Shown here: positions 35,815 to 50,400 of the stretch, piece by piece | Numbering within the stretch: position 1 is the first letter of the stretch | Layout: every line of letters starts with the position of its first letter | Assembly (NCBI RefSeq): GCF_008831285.2 | Contig: NC_045140.1 | Location: 11,466,505-11,530,504 of the forward strand | Length of the DNA: 64,000 nt | Source: Nymphaea colorata | Taxonomy: Eukaryota > Streptophyta > Magnoliopsida > Nymphaeales > Nymphaeaceae | Direction: 5' to 3' | Notes under the pieces: model-generated | Told to the model about the DNA's origin: nothing | The model's database searches: none | The model's input: the letters and a program-made list of their open reading frames with translations, nothing else | Program-made: the position numbers and the translations under genes

Positions 35815-36045
35815 AAAAACCAAAGGGCTCGCAATAGGAAAGTTCTTCTTAACTGAACACCACATGTTGACTTACAAACATCTGTCCCACTTTAAAATCA
35901 TAACAAAAGTACCCTTTGTGTTGGCCACTGTAACCAAGAACCAACATCTCTTGCTACAGAATTCAAGCTTATGAGAATTATAAGAACGCAAATATGGATA
36001 ATAAGCACACCAAAAGACCTTCACAAATTTATGATCAGGTTATCA
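35815..36045 (-). pseudogene. Ty1-copia integrase-region fragment
   Basis: The minus strand encodes a decayed copia segment just after the integrase core: VFWCAYYPYLRSYNSHKLEF, FLGYSGQHKGYFCYD and VSQHVVFS. No other domain of this element adjoins it. Confidence 0.75.
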
Positions 36046-36303
36046 CTTGAAAAATAAGGCATAAAACACTTTGCATTTTGATCACATTAGATGCTAACCT
36101 ATGCATTAGATATATGGCAGTCGCGCGACAGGCTCTTCATGCAAGCGGGTTTGGGTCCGGGCTTGGACCCGACCCGGCACACCCAAAAAGTCGAGTATTA
36201 CACTTACTCTAAAATAATAGGTCAAATTGTTTCTAGAAAGAGAACATTTGTCTGGTACAAGAATATTTTGCTGATATTTCAATTTCTCAAAAGTTGTCTT
36301 GCA

Positions 36304-36700
36304 GGACCAGGACGTTAAAGTTGAGATCAGTAATAAGGCCAAAGTCCATGACTGGGTCGTTTCAGTAAATGATGCCGTTGTACGTCCACCTGAAGGCTGG
36401 TGTTATCGTCGTAGATTTGGTGATTTTGCTCCTTTAAAAGGTTTTAATGAAGATGGTAGTCAAGCTCAATGGTTTATTGATGGGAAAGCAGCATTTGAAG
36501 CATCAATAGAAGGTGCAAAATCAGAGGTATGTAAATTGTATGAGATTTGGTTTCGTCTTTCCAGATGTGAACTTATTTATTGCTGATTAGCCTGAAAGGT
36601 ATGTGCAGATTTTCATAACTGGTTGGTGGCTGTGCCCAGAACTGTACTTACGCCACCCTTTTAGTGTTCATGACTCATCTCGACTTGTCAGAGGTTGGGA
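36304..36700 (+). pseudogene. PLDZ: Phospholipase D zeta (PX/PH-type PLD) two-exon fragment
   Basis: PLD-zeta hydrolyses phospholipids to phosphatidic acid. Exon A, 36304-36526, follows a splice acceptor (CTTGCAG) and encodes KVHDWVVSVNDA, RPPEGWCYRRRFG and EDGSQAQWFIDG. A GT..AG intron spans 36527-36608. Exon B, from 36609, encodes IFITGWWLCPELYLRHPF and SSRL, the region just before the first HKD motif. Similarity stops there and copia sequence begins by about 36780. Both HKD catalytic motifs and the PX/PH domains are absent. The retained intron shows it came from genomic DNA. The two exon pieces are intact but isolated. Confidence 0.88.
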
Positions 36701-36779
36701 GCTTCGAACAGATTTTAGGAGCTTAGAACCAAAACTGGAGAAGCTCTACTCGCCAATGCTTTTGAAACTAGAAATATTT

Positions 36780-39387
<2,608 letters not shown>

Positions 39388-39681
39388 ATAAAGCAACAAT
39401 TCAAAAAAGAAGGAGATCAAGGATAACATAATTGCATGTGATCGACAAGTTGAAAATTTTGTAACTTATGTATTTATAATTTTAAATGTATGACTATTTA
39501 GGCCTTATCTAATGAAAATCCTATAATCAATTTATATAATATCATATAAATGAAAATTCTCGAGCTCGCCAAATATATGGGTGTGCAAGTGATCATTTTT
39601 GCCAAGTTTATCTGCCAAATTTCCTTCCTCCATTTCTTTATGTACTTCCCTTATGTGTCGTTGAAGTTCTTCTACGATGCA

Positions 39682-39775
39682 ATTGATAGGACAACAACCA
39701 TGTTTCTTCCATCTATTGATAGGACAACAATCATGTTTCTTCCATCTATTGATAGGACAACAATCATGCTTTTTC
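39682..39775 (+). repeat. 33-bp tandem repeat
   Basis: Three copies of a 33-bp unit starting ATTGATAGGACAACAA and ending TTTCTTCCATCT, at 39682, 39715 and 39748. Copy B of the duplication has two units near 57666-57730. Confidence 0.93.
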
Positions 39776-39829
39776 ATCTTTTGGGACCTTTTGTAATGGC
39801 ATTAAACTTTTCAAGGCCAATTATTATCT

Positions 39830-40930
39830 AACAACCTTACACTTTAGCTAACCAGCTGCCTCAAACTACTTCTTTGTACCTTGTCATCATGCAATGCTAA
39901 TAGTCATTTGGAGGTGAAGACTATGGAACTATGATTTGGGGAGACTCTTAAGAAAATATGGATGTTGACCTCACATTGCATACGGTCGGTCCAATCTCCA
40001 CTAATCAATCATCAGTCCAGCCTACTATCAAATTAGTTTAGTCACCTTCTCAATTGTTACTCCATGTGAAACTATGCTCATCAGAATCTATTATCTTAAG
40101 CAAATCATAATGCCGAATGAAGTGGGAGAAAGAAAAACATGTCACCATGGTTAGTGTCTTGCCAAACTTTTCTAGCCTGCCTTTGATAGAATTAAAATCC
40201 CTAATGCACACTAGATTATTAATGAACTTGTGAAATATTCGTTGCTAAGGCCAGAAAAAGGTCATTTCTTATTCTAAAATCAGGTGCTAAGTAGACTTTG
40301 AGCACACAAAGTTCTTTACCTGTATTTGATTCCTTAAATATGTCAGCCATCTAGTTGAAAGTTTTTCCTTACTTAGAGCTGTTAGAGGGTCTTTAGCACG
40401 TAAAGTAAAAATAAAAAAAAAAAAGACCATGGCAATTAAAATACAAGAAGACAAAACCTTAAAAAGTTACTTTGTGTTCATACAATTTTCTTTAACCAAG
40501 AACTAAAATATATAGTGCACTATTGCATGTGAAAAATAACAAAAAATGTCCACTATTTAAGACCCTAATCATTTATCTCCACTACTTATCTTTTGCTCTC
40601 CACGTAACAACACATTCTTTTAGTCATGATGTTATTACACTTGGCAACATATTCACCTCCATAACTAATTACCACTACTCTAAAAACCAAAGAACCAAAG
40701 TACTCTTCATACAAGCTATTAATCTTTATTAGAATGACATTAACTATACATATCATCATGTAGAAAACAGAACATCATCATGAAAAACCAAAAGACATTC
40801 TTGAAACTCTCTTATGGACCTTAATGATATGGACCTTAATGACCATCATCTTCTTAACTGTCCCACACACAAACCATATTCACACATCAATTCACATTTT
40901 CTTTTCTTTGATATGTGAACTCAAATGCAC
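39830..40930. other. Non-coding DNA between two opposed copia remnants
   Basis: No recognisable gene. Probably LTR or flank of the copia remnants, since it is duplicated in copy B (57790-58900). No LTR boundary could be fixed. Confidence 0.45.
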
Positions 40931-43900
40931 CCAACAACTCTCTAAAGGCAACAAGTTTTGATAGGAAAAAGACTTTAGTAAATCCATTGGCAATTTGGTC
41001 ATTGATACTACAATATTTGACTAAGATGAGTCAATTTGCAACTACTTCATGAATAAAGGTGTTTCAGTTCAATGTGTTTCGTCCTTCCATGAAATGTTGG
41101 ATTTGTTGCCATAGACATAGTTGTTTTGTTAGAGCAGAAAATTTAAGTTGATTAAGTCTACTGAATCTACATATCTCCAAGAATGTGCATCATCCAAGTG
41201 GCTTGGCAAGTTTCATAGTTATAGGCACATATTTTGCTCAAAGGATGATAGTGCTATAGAGCTCTGTTTTGTTTCTTTTTTTTTTTTTTAATTCCAAGAC
41301 ATTGCACTATATCCAAAAGTAAACACATAACCACTTGTACTTTTCCTATCCTCCATTGAACCCACCCAATCATTATTAGAGAAATCATACACTTTAAAAT
41401 TAGTGACTGCTTTAAACAAAATGTCAATTCAAAGTTCCTCAAATATAGTACAATATTCATCTCGCAGCTCCAAGATGATGAATAGTTGTATTATGCATAA
41501 ATCTAGAAACCAATCTAACTACAAACACAATGTTAGGGCGTACATGAGCCAAATACATTAATATACTAAAAATGTTTTAGAAATATGACTCATTTGCTTT
41601 GGTAGTTCCATCATCAATTTTAATTTTCTTTTCTGCATTTATAGGAATAAAACTGCTTTTGCACCTATTTAGATTAAATTTCTTCAACAAATGTACAACA
41701 TATTTTTCTTGAGAAATAAATATTTGGTCAATAGTTTGTCTCACATAAAGACCTAAAAAAGTAATACAATAGACCCAAATCTGATATCTCAAACTCATTC
41801 ATCATTTACTACACTGGCATAAACAACATCATCAACATATATACATACAAACAAACACTCATTATTTTCTATTTGTGTATATAATGTGAGCTCATTTTCA
41901 CTTCAAAGAAAGTCATTTTGATGGAAATATGAGTCTAATTGGCTATATCAAGCCCAAGGCACTTGTTTCAAGTCATATAGGGGCTTCTTCAACATGTATA
42001 CTTTCTCTTTTTTTGACCAAAAACAACTAAACCTTTGTGTTGATCATAATAAACAACTTCATCCAAGTATTCATTTAAAAAAGTGGATTTAGTATCAATT
42101 GAAAAACTTTCCATCCCTTTTGAGCAGACACTATAAAAACTAGTCGAATAGTTTCAAATCTGGTCATAGAAGAATATGTTTCAAAAAAATAACTCTATAT
42201 TTTTTAAGATATCCTTTAGCTACCAACCTGGATTTATATTTCTTTACATTCTACGGTCATCATATTTTACTTTATGAACTCGTTTTAAATCAATGAGAGC
42301 TTTTTAGCTGGTGAATCTGTTAGTTTCCACATATCATTTTTCTCAATTACATGCAATTCTTCTTCCATAGTTTTTTCCATTCATCATTTTCACAAGTTTC
42401 TTCATAACTCAACAGTTCAACCACCAAAAGTGCAAACAGACACATTTATTTATAGATATCTTCTAGAAAATGTACCTTTCTTGCTGTTTTCTCATCGCGT
42501 GATTTTTCACCATTATTGTTTGGAAATCAATAGAGCTAGATGAGGAATATTTCTCTTTACCTTGACCAAATGCATTTTCATCTGACACCACCTAACATCA
42601 TTTTTGCTTCATTCCCATTTACTACTTTCTTTAAAAATTACATCATGGTGGATTAATAACTTCCTTGAAACAGTATTATATGAGCGATAATCTTTAGATT
42701 CATTATTATAGCCAACAAAAAATGTTTTTTGCTTTGTTTATTTAGCTTAGAGTGTTCACTTGCATCAATCAATGCATGGGCAATGCAACAAAAATTTTTA
42801 AGTTACTTACATTGGGCTTTCTTATATTTCATGCCTTATATGGGGGTTTGTTTTGAGTCGCTATTGTTGGTGAAATATTCAACAAATAAATTGACTATAG
42901 CTTATGTTAAAAAATTCAAAGGAAGATGTTTTGCATGTAGCATGCTATCTACCATTTCCTTAATTGTCCAATTCTTCATTTTGGACACACCATTTTGTTG
43001 AGAAGCTTTCTAACCATTAACTGATTGCAAATCACATTTTGCTCATAAAAAGAGATTAAAATCGTCTGACAAAAAATTTCCCTCTCTATCGGTGTGTAAA
43101 ATTTTTATAGTGCGATCACTTTGTTTTTCAAGAAAAGCTTTGAACTCCTTAAATCTTTCAAGAGTCACAAAATTGTGGGGAAGAAAATAAACTCAACTAA
43201 TATGAAAAGTAATATCTATTCTTATTCATTGATGGTGTCATCATTGGCCCACACAAATCAGCATGTACTAATTCCAACAATAGAAGCTTTGACAACTGAT
43301 ATTGTTTTCCATATACACAACCTTCATAAACTATACTAGGTGGCACAATCAAAGGCAAATTTAAAACCATTTTTTTCTGACTAAGTAATTTCAAACAATT
43401 AACGGAAAAATGTCTATACCTCACATATGCCAGAGAGTAGACATCTCATCATCCTTAGCGATTGAAGCATAATGATCAAAACAAGAAGGTTCAAGAAGAA
43501 ACATACGATTTTGTATCATATTAACTTTAGCAATCATTTTTCTAGCCTTATTTCACATAGAACATTTTTGAAAATAACTGAGCAACCATTTCATATAAAT
43601 TGTCCTACATTTAGTAAATTTTATGGTAAGCAGGGTACATAATACACATCTTTAATGAATATTCTTTCATCATATTCAAATGATACTTTGGCAGTGTCTT
43701 TTCCATAGTCTGAATTGGATGACTTTTATCAAGCTAAACATTTAATTTCACTCACTCATCAATGTTTTCAAATAAACTTTTCTTACCAGTCATGTGGTTA
43801 CTACAACCACTATCCAAAAGCTACATATTTTGGCTACCAATGTTTAAATTTTTATTAGCGAGGAAAAGATTTCTTTTTTCTTCTACAAAATTTGCTTGTT

Positions 43901-44240
43901 GCTTGGCCTTTTTCAAAGAAGTTTGCTGCCAAGCGACCAATTTTTTTTATTTTTTCTTGCCATTATTGTGCCTTTGATAATTGTTTCTCTCACCACTATT
44001 GTACCTTTCATAGTTGAACTTATTGTTGTGGCTTGTTCCTCAACCACGATAGCTACTTCAATAGCCTCCATGTCCAAGACCTGTTTTCATATTTTTATTC
44101 ACTGCAATTAGCTTCTTTATTATCAACATTTGATGAAAAAACATGTTGAGTCAGGCTTTCCGTAGTCCTGTTTAATTGTTGTTCATGTGCCAACAAAGAG
44201 CCCATCCATCATTGTTTGTGTTTTGATGTCGCTGCACAAT
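40930..44240 (-). pseudogene. Decayed Ty1-copia polyprotein, minus strand (copy A)
   Basis: Reading right to left on the minus strand: gag tail (about 44240-43900), protease (DSGCSNHMTG near 43790), GAG-pre-integrase and integrase start (MRYRHFSVNCLKLL, HADLCGP; 43430-43230), integrase remains to about 42700, RT (about 42110-41580; KKFNLNRCKSSFIPIN) and RNase H (about 41400-40940; DRKSTSGYVFTFG). Numerous stops and frameshifts. It faces the plus-strand copia remnant at 36.8-39.4 kb tail to tail. Duplicated at 58.9-62.0 kb. Confidence 0.85.
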
Positions 44241-47200
44241 TGGGATACTTCATGCAGACCTGGTGAAAAACATCTGGGGCCAACTTTGAATCAATGCTCA
44301 CTCTGATCCAAGGCCCGTGGAATCAGCTTTAAGATCCCTTTCGGTTGCTTTTGCCCCACAAGCCTTCCTGGGAAGGCCTTCCCTTGAAGAAGCCTTCTCC
44401 TTCACCTAGCTGCTGTGCAATTTTCTTTCCTTCATTTGCCTATTGGGCCAACTCTACTTTGCACTTTTGTGAATGTCAAATAAAAACATGTCGGCCCATT
44501 TTTTTTAATTTGCAGGTCGATGGGGTCATTGGTGCAACTTAAATAAATAATATTGTCGCCCCACTTTTGTATATTTTAAAAACCTTATTACATGAAGAAC
44601 TGAATCAAAGCAGAATCTACGGAGCTCTGGTTTTTATTGTTGCAATCACAGACGGATTGCGCACCAAAACTTAAATTCAGAAACTCAGCCTACATCAAAT
44701 GAAGGTTCAACTGAATATATCTGAATCCACATATCATGAGAAACAACTGAATATGGGGAAAAAAATTTAAAAAAAAAAAACTTGTGGTAAATTAAATGAA
44801 AATCCATTTAATACCAATCTGTGAAATCATTGCAATACCTATAAAAAAAAAGTATAGAAATAGAAAAATGAAATCTGTGTTCAACAAAAACTGACCAACT
44901 ATTCAGACCAATTGTTCTAGGTGACCAAATAACATTCTCGAAGTGCATTTCTGAGCTGCCATTCTTCAATCATTTTGCAATTTTCAGATGCATCCTGCTT
45001 GATATAGGGCGAGACTGGCAGTTGATGGGATTCCCAGTCTGGTTCAAAAGAAAAATCTTTTTGACCGTTGGATGGGAGGTTCTTTTTCCGAAAAGGACAA
45101 GCGTCACCATAATTAAATTCGAGGCCCGTGATCGACGCCTTTCCTTGTGGATCATAATAAATCAACTTTTTTGCACATGACTACAACCACATTCGAACAC
45201 TCAAGGGTATCTTGGTCATTTTGAAAATGGCATTTCCTAGTTCCTTAAAACCTTTTTTTCCTGTTTTTGTTTTACACAAAGAACAAGGCCGGGGAGGTGT
45301 CCCCTTTCCAATATTGAGGGTTATTTTGGTCATTTCAAGCACAAACATGCAATTCAGGTTTAATGCAGCCCCGAATGTAGAAGCGGTATTAAGAGAAGGA
45401 GAACGTCCTTTCTAGTTTATGGACACAACTACATGACTTAATAATCATCAATCCAATCATTTTCAGTTTGTTAACTTCAGTCTACAAATAGAATATACAA
45501 TGGAAAGTAATTTAGGATGGAGTTAGAAATTTTTGATGAGGATCGAATTAAAGTTTCTAAATTTTATCACTGACCGAAATATCATTTTTCAAAAATTTTT
45601 ATATAAAACAAGTAAATTTTTTTAAAATTTACATGTATATTTAAAAAAAAATTGAGATAAAGCCAAGCTCATGCAAAGCCCCCTGGTTCCACCCCTAGAA
45701 AGGATATATGATGACGTACGTCTAAACGTAGAATTGTGGTTGGAATCAACATTGCATTTGCACCGTTAGTTTCATAAACCCAAAAAAAAAAGGCATGTAC
45801 CTGCAGTTACATGAATAATTCATGGCCTTTTCTACTATTCCCCAAGTTAAAGGTCTAGCTTGTCTAGACATGGTGGTACAATTTGTTCCAAATTTGCAAA
45901 CAAACATAGCAAAGTTAAAAGAGAAACTAAATGCAAAAATGTGGCCTTATTATAAAGAACTTGTTTGAGACTTTGATGATTTGAAAGGCAGCAAGTGTGA
46001 ACGAGTGGCGGCGCTAAGATATTTTTGTATCAAGGCATTTGAGTTGGTGATTTTTCAATTATGATAAATGTCAAACTTGAGACATTATGAGGAGAGTTTT
46101 GATGGGTTGGTGTGAGCGGATGTCCACAGCAAGTCAGCTCTATTGTTGGAATGAGCTTGCCATTCAATCAAAGTCCATACTGAGCTTTGGTAAGGTCGTA
46201 AATGGGCGGCAGGATCTGGTTGACTCGTATTTGCCATTTTTAGTACTTATACGCCAAACTGCGTAAAAGTATTCCAATCAGATGAAGACCCTTTTGATTC
46301 TCACGGCCAGACTCTTTCTGTTCCTCAGCTTCAAAGGAAGCCCGAGAAAGAAAACCGCCGGTGAGCTCCAGCCACTCGCGTGGACAATACCATGAAAAGA
46401 TTCAGGCAGCAGAATCATGGTTACAGCTATAAAAAACCGTGCACAATAGCAGATCGAGTTTCAATCGTTTCAATACTGAAATATATTTGATTTCACCAAC
46501 TGGGGACATTTTGAATCGATTCCTACGCTCCAACTGGGTAAATAGGTCCGAGAACATGCGTCAACTTACCCTCAAGGAGCGTATCACAACTGGGCGGTGT
46601 ATCACAAATGGGCGGCATGGCAATTCAGGATCAAAAGGTTTGAATCCCATAGTGATTGTCATGTCTTGGTGTATTACTATTTTATATTTTAGACTGCAAA
46701 CGGTAGCTTGCAAACACAATACCCAAGTTCAAAGATACACCGTGGGCTCCCCTCAAGTTCAACAACAAGACAGAACTTTAGATGCATAAGCAACAATCAA
46801 GAATCAAGAGGTTCGAGGTTTAAATCCGGTGGTCACTATCTAGCTTCGACGTATTACTCTTTTAAACTGCAAACAATAACCAACACAATACTCGAGTTTG
46901 TTCCGTAAGTTCCTTCAAATTTCTACGATGGAACTTTAAAAGCATATAAGTATGACTTCAAGAGCTTTATTCTAAAGGTTGTTTTCTTAAATAAACACTA
47001 AAAAAGAAAAAAATGAAACCTGTATGTCCAAATTAAGCGCATTGCGTTTTCCATTTCTACCACACGGAAACACACTGATCAGTTAGAAATTAAAAGATTT
47101 GAAGTTTTAACTCAAATGGTGAGAGTGTAACTGCATCTGTCCGTCAAAAAGTTGGGCAGGACAATTAGAGCCCATTTTATTGGTTGCCATACACTTTATC

Positions 47201-47442
47201 AGCAAAAGCAAGACCGGCAGAGGCAACAAGTCATTCCACCGTAGCGCGCCAGCTGGCTACACAAGAAGTTTTAAATAAATTTCTTGTTTACATATGTAGG
47301 AAGAGAGCAACGAGAAATTGCAGAAAGAGAAGAGTACTGGAAGAAAGAGAAGCTGCAGAAGGGTGCATAGAGAGGTGAGGGAGAGAAGCAGTAAGAAGGG
47401 AAAAAAAAAAAAGGAAAAAAAAGGAAGAAGAAAAAGCAGGGG
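44240..47442. other. Intergenic DNA upstream of the WAT1 gene
   Basis: Mostly shared with copy B up to 46667. No gene was recognised; the ORFs at 44917-45165 and 46439-46908 are not supported. The last 170 bp before 47443 are purine-rich (GGAAAAA and GAAGAAG words), consistent with a 5' leader. No convincing TATA box was singled out. Confidence 0.5.
45513..45697. mobile_element. Small hAT-like MITE, present only in copy A
   Basis: About 185 bp starting TAGGATGGAG and ending TTCCACCCCTA, giving short inverted ends. The corresponding place in copy B (about 63140-63165) lacks it. No clear target duplication. Similar in style to the element at 52239. Confidence 0.5.
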
Positions 47443-50400
47443 ATGAGTTCGGAGGCCCTAGATTCTTATGGCCCTTACGTTGCACAAGTGATGGTTCAAA
47501 TCGTGTACGCTCTGATGAACATCATCATCAAGGTGGCCCTCGACGACGGGCTCAACCACTACGTGTTCGTCACCTACAGGCAGCTCGTCGCCACTCTCGC
47601 CATCTCTCCCGTTGCTTATTTTGTAGAGAGGTACGTACTGCTGATCAGGAAACCATGTATTTTCAGTACTGTTGAAGACAGAGATCAAGACTTTGATGCG
47701 ATCACAAAATTAAATGGTCGGCTTCCTTGTGTTCCTCTTGCAGGAAAGACAGGCCCCCGTTGACATTCAAAGCCACCATCCACATCTTCCTTCTGGGACT
47801 CGTCGGGTATGTTGGTCTTCCTTCCTTCCTTCGACACATATATGCAAATTAACCTTCAAAAACATAATTAATTCCTTTACTTTCTGCTAGCCTCGGTTCT
47901 GGAAGTCATTATTAGCAACACTTTAACTTCTAAGATCGAACAATCTGGAATAGGAATAGGCAGGACAAATTTTGGACTCAAAAAGACGTTGTTGACCATA
48001 ATGAAATGGAAACGGAAGTTCAGCAAGATTCAAGGCGGTTCCTTGTTCTGTTTCTTTTGGCAAACAGGAGGAAAAGATCTAAAACACGGATTCTATGTAA
48101 GTTGTAACAGAGTGATCACATGCAAGCCACGAATGTATTTTCTCCATTTTGAATGTCCGCCCCTAGAGCAATCTGACACCAGCGAGCCATAGCTAGTTAA
48201 TGATCGCGCGCGATTGCTGCACTACTTGCAGCAAGAGTGGATGTGATTGTGCCGTTCATGCAGTGGACTCGTCGACCGACATTAATTAATTTAATTTGCT
48301 GCACTTCCCTACGCAGAATAACAATCAATCAAAATCTTTACTTCGCCGGCCTGAATTATACGTCGTCGACTTTCGCATCGGCGACTACCAACATGATCCC
48401 CGTCGCCACTTTCATTTTGGCTTTCTTTCTCAGGTAGATACAACCCGCAATTTCTACTGTCTTTAAGTTCAGTTCTGTTACTTTACTACATTTTCTTTTT
48501 CTCTTCCTTTGTTTCTGATCTAGAATGGAGGACGTAAACATAAAGAAGATCAGAGGTCTGGCGAAGGTGGTGGGGACAGCAATCTGTGTAGGTGGAGCCT
48601 TGATTATGACACTCTACAATGGAACGCAGCTTCTGCGGTCGAGCTTTTGGCTTCAACAATGGCAGCTTCTTGGTAGCACGTGGGCTCTAGGTGCAATACT
48701 CCTTTTTGCCAGTGCCTTCGCTTGGTCGGTTTGGCTCACCTATCAGGTCATAAGGCTGATTCTCAAAAACGGTTATTCACAGAATTCTTTCGTTTTTCTC
48801 ATCTTAAAAACTAAAACATGCATGCCTTGTCTGTAAATGGCGTGGCAACAGTTCAAAATCACAATTTTTTCTGCACTTCGTCCTATTTTTACAGGAATCT
48901 TGTCGTTGAACTTTCTTTGTCTTTTTTCCTTCAAATGTACCAAAAATATTACAGGCATGGGTGATTCCCTGTTATCCGGCTCAGCTATCACTGACTGCGA
49001 TCATGTGCTTCGTGGCCACCTTCCAGTCTGCAGCGGTAGCTCTTATTCTAAACCACGACGCCTCCGAATGGAAGATCGGGTGGAATATTCAGCTCCTCTC
49101 TTATGTATATACGGTAATATTTACCTTTTTTTTTTAAACTGTTCAAACTTAAAACAGCATGCATAGCTGATTGAGTTAAAAGGGCATGGGAAAAAACATG
49201 TCTTTAGTTGGATCTTCAAAGGATACACCACTGTCTTTCATTGACATTGATCGAGGAAAGAGAGGCAAGGCCTTCAGGACTCTCTTCTAAGCTGTGAGTT
49301 GTTAATCTCTTACGCAAAAAACACCTTTAGCAAAAAACACCTTTAGCAAAGTTAATGCCATAATATGTGCAGGCTGAACATGGAAGTGGATACAAAATGA
49401 CCAAAATGCCATGATATAAGAAAAGAAAAGAACTTAATAAAGGGCCAGATGAAAGGAAAAAAGAGTTAATTTCTTGGAAGATAGAAATACATTTTGGGCG
49501 GGGAGGGATGTGACATGATGCATGTATGCATACATTTAAGAAGATATATTTTTTTTTTTTAATGTTCCCACCATATGTTACTTAGCTGCCAGGTCTAAGT
49601 GCGTTCGACCCTTAACACAGTTGATGCTCTAAATTAATGAAGTGGGTTACTCAGGCTAGGCCGAATATTCAAGTATTCTCTCCTTCACACCAACGAGGTT
49701 GAGTAATACGCCTCACTTAAGGTAACGTTTGATGGATTGGCAACTTGGAAGTGGAAAAATATTTGTGAAAATAAGTGTTTTGGAATAAAGTAATTGAAAA
49801 AATCTTTTCGATTCTCATTTGAATGTATGAGTGATTAATGAGAAATAGATTTTCAGAAATTTATTTCTTAGTTTGATGAAAAAGAAATACATTCCTAAGT
49901 GAAGAAGGCGAGCAAGAGAGAAAGAAGGGAGTGAGGGAGGAAGAAGGGAGCAAGGGAGGAAAAAGGGAGCGAGGAAGAAGGCGAGCTGGGGAGGAAGAAG
50001 GGAGCGAGGAAGAAGGCGTGCTGGGGAGGAAGAAGGGAGCGAGAGGGAGCGAGGGAGAAAGAACTAAGAAGGAAGGCGCATGAAGAAGGCGAGTGAGGGA
50101 GGAATCTGGCAAGGGAGGGAGAAAGAACTAAGAAGGGAGGCGCATGAAGAAGGCGAGTGAGGGAGGAAGCAGGCAAGTGAGGGAGGCAGCAGAGGTGATG
50201 GTAAAAAAAAAAAGCCGAAAAATTTGTCCAGCTCTCAAATGAAAAAAAAATTTCGAAAATATATTTCTATTTCCAATCCCAATGGTCAAAAAAAAATTTC
50301 CATGTTTGATAAACTGAAAATTTTTTAAAAATTTGAAATAAATTTCATGTGGTCCAGTGAATTTCCAACCCATCAAACGTTACTTAAATGGCTTTGTTGG

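Noticed and set aside
4256-36700. A phosphatidic-acid metabolism gene cluster (PLD-zeta plus PAH)
   Set aside because: Both are fragments 28 kb apart, separated by transposons, and plants do not normally cluster these genes.
49861-50376. Proline/serine/leucine-rich ORFs on the minus strand
   Set aside because: They translate the GA-rich minisatellite of the intronic MITE and are repeat artefacts.
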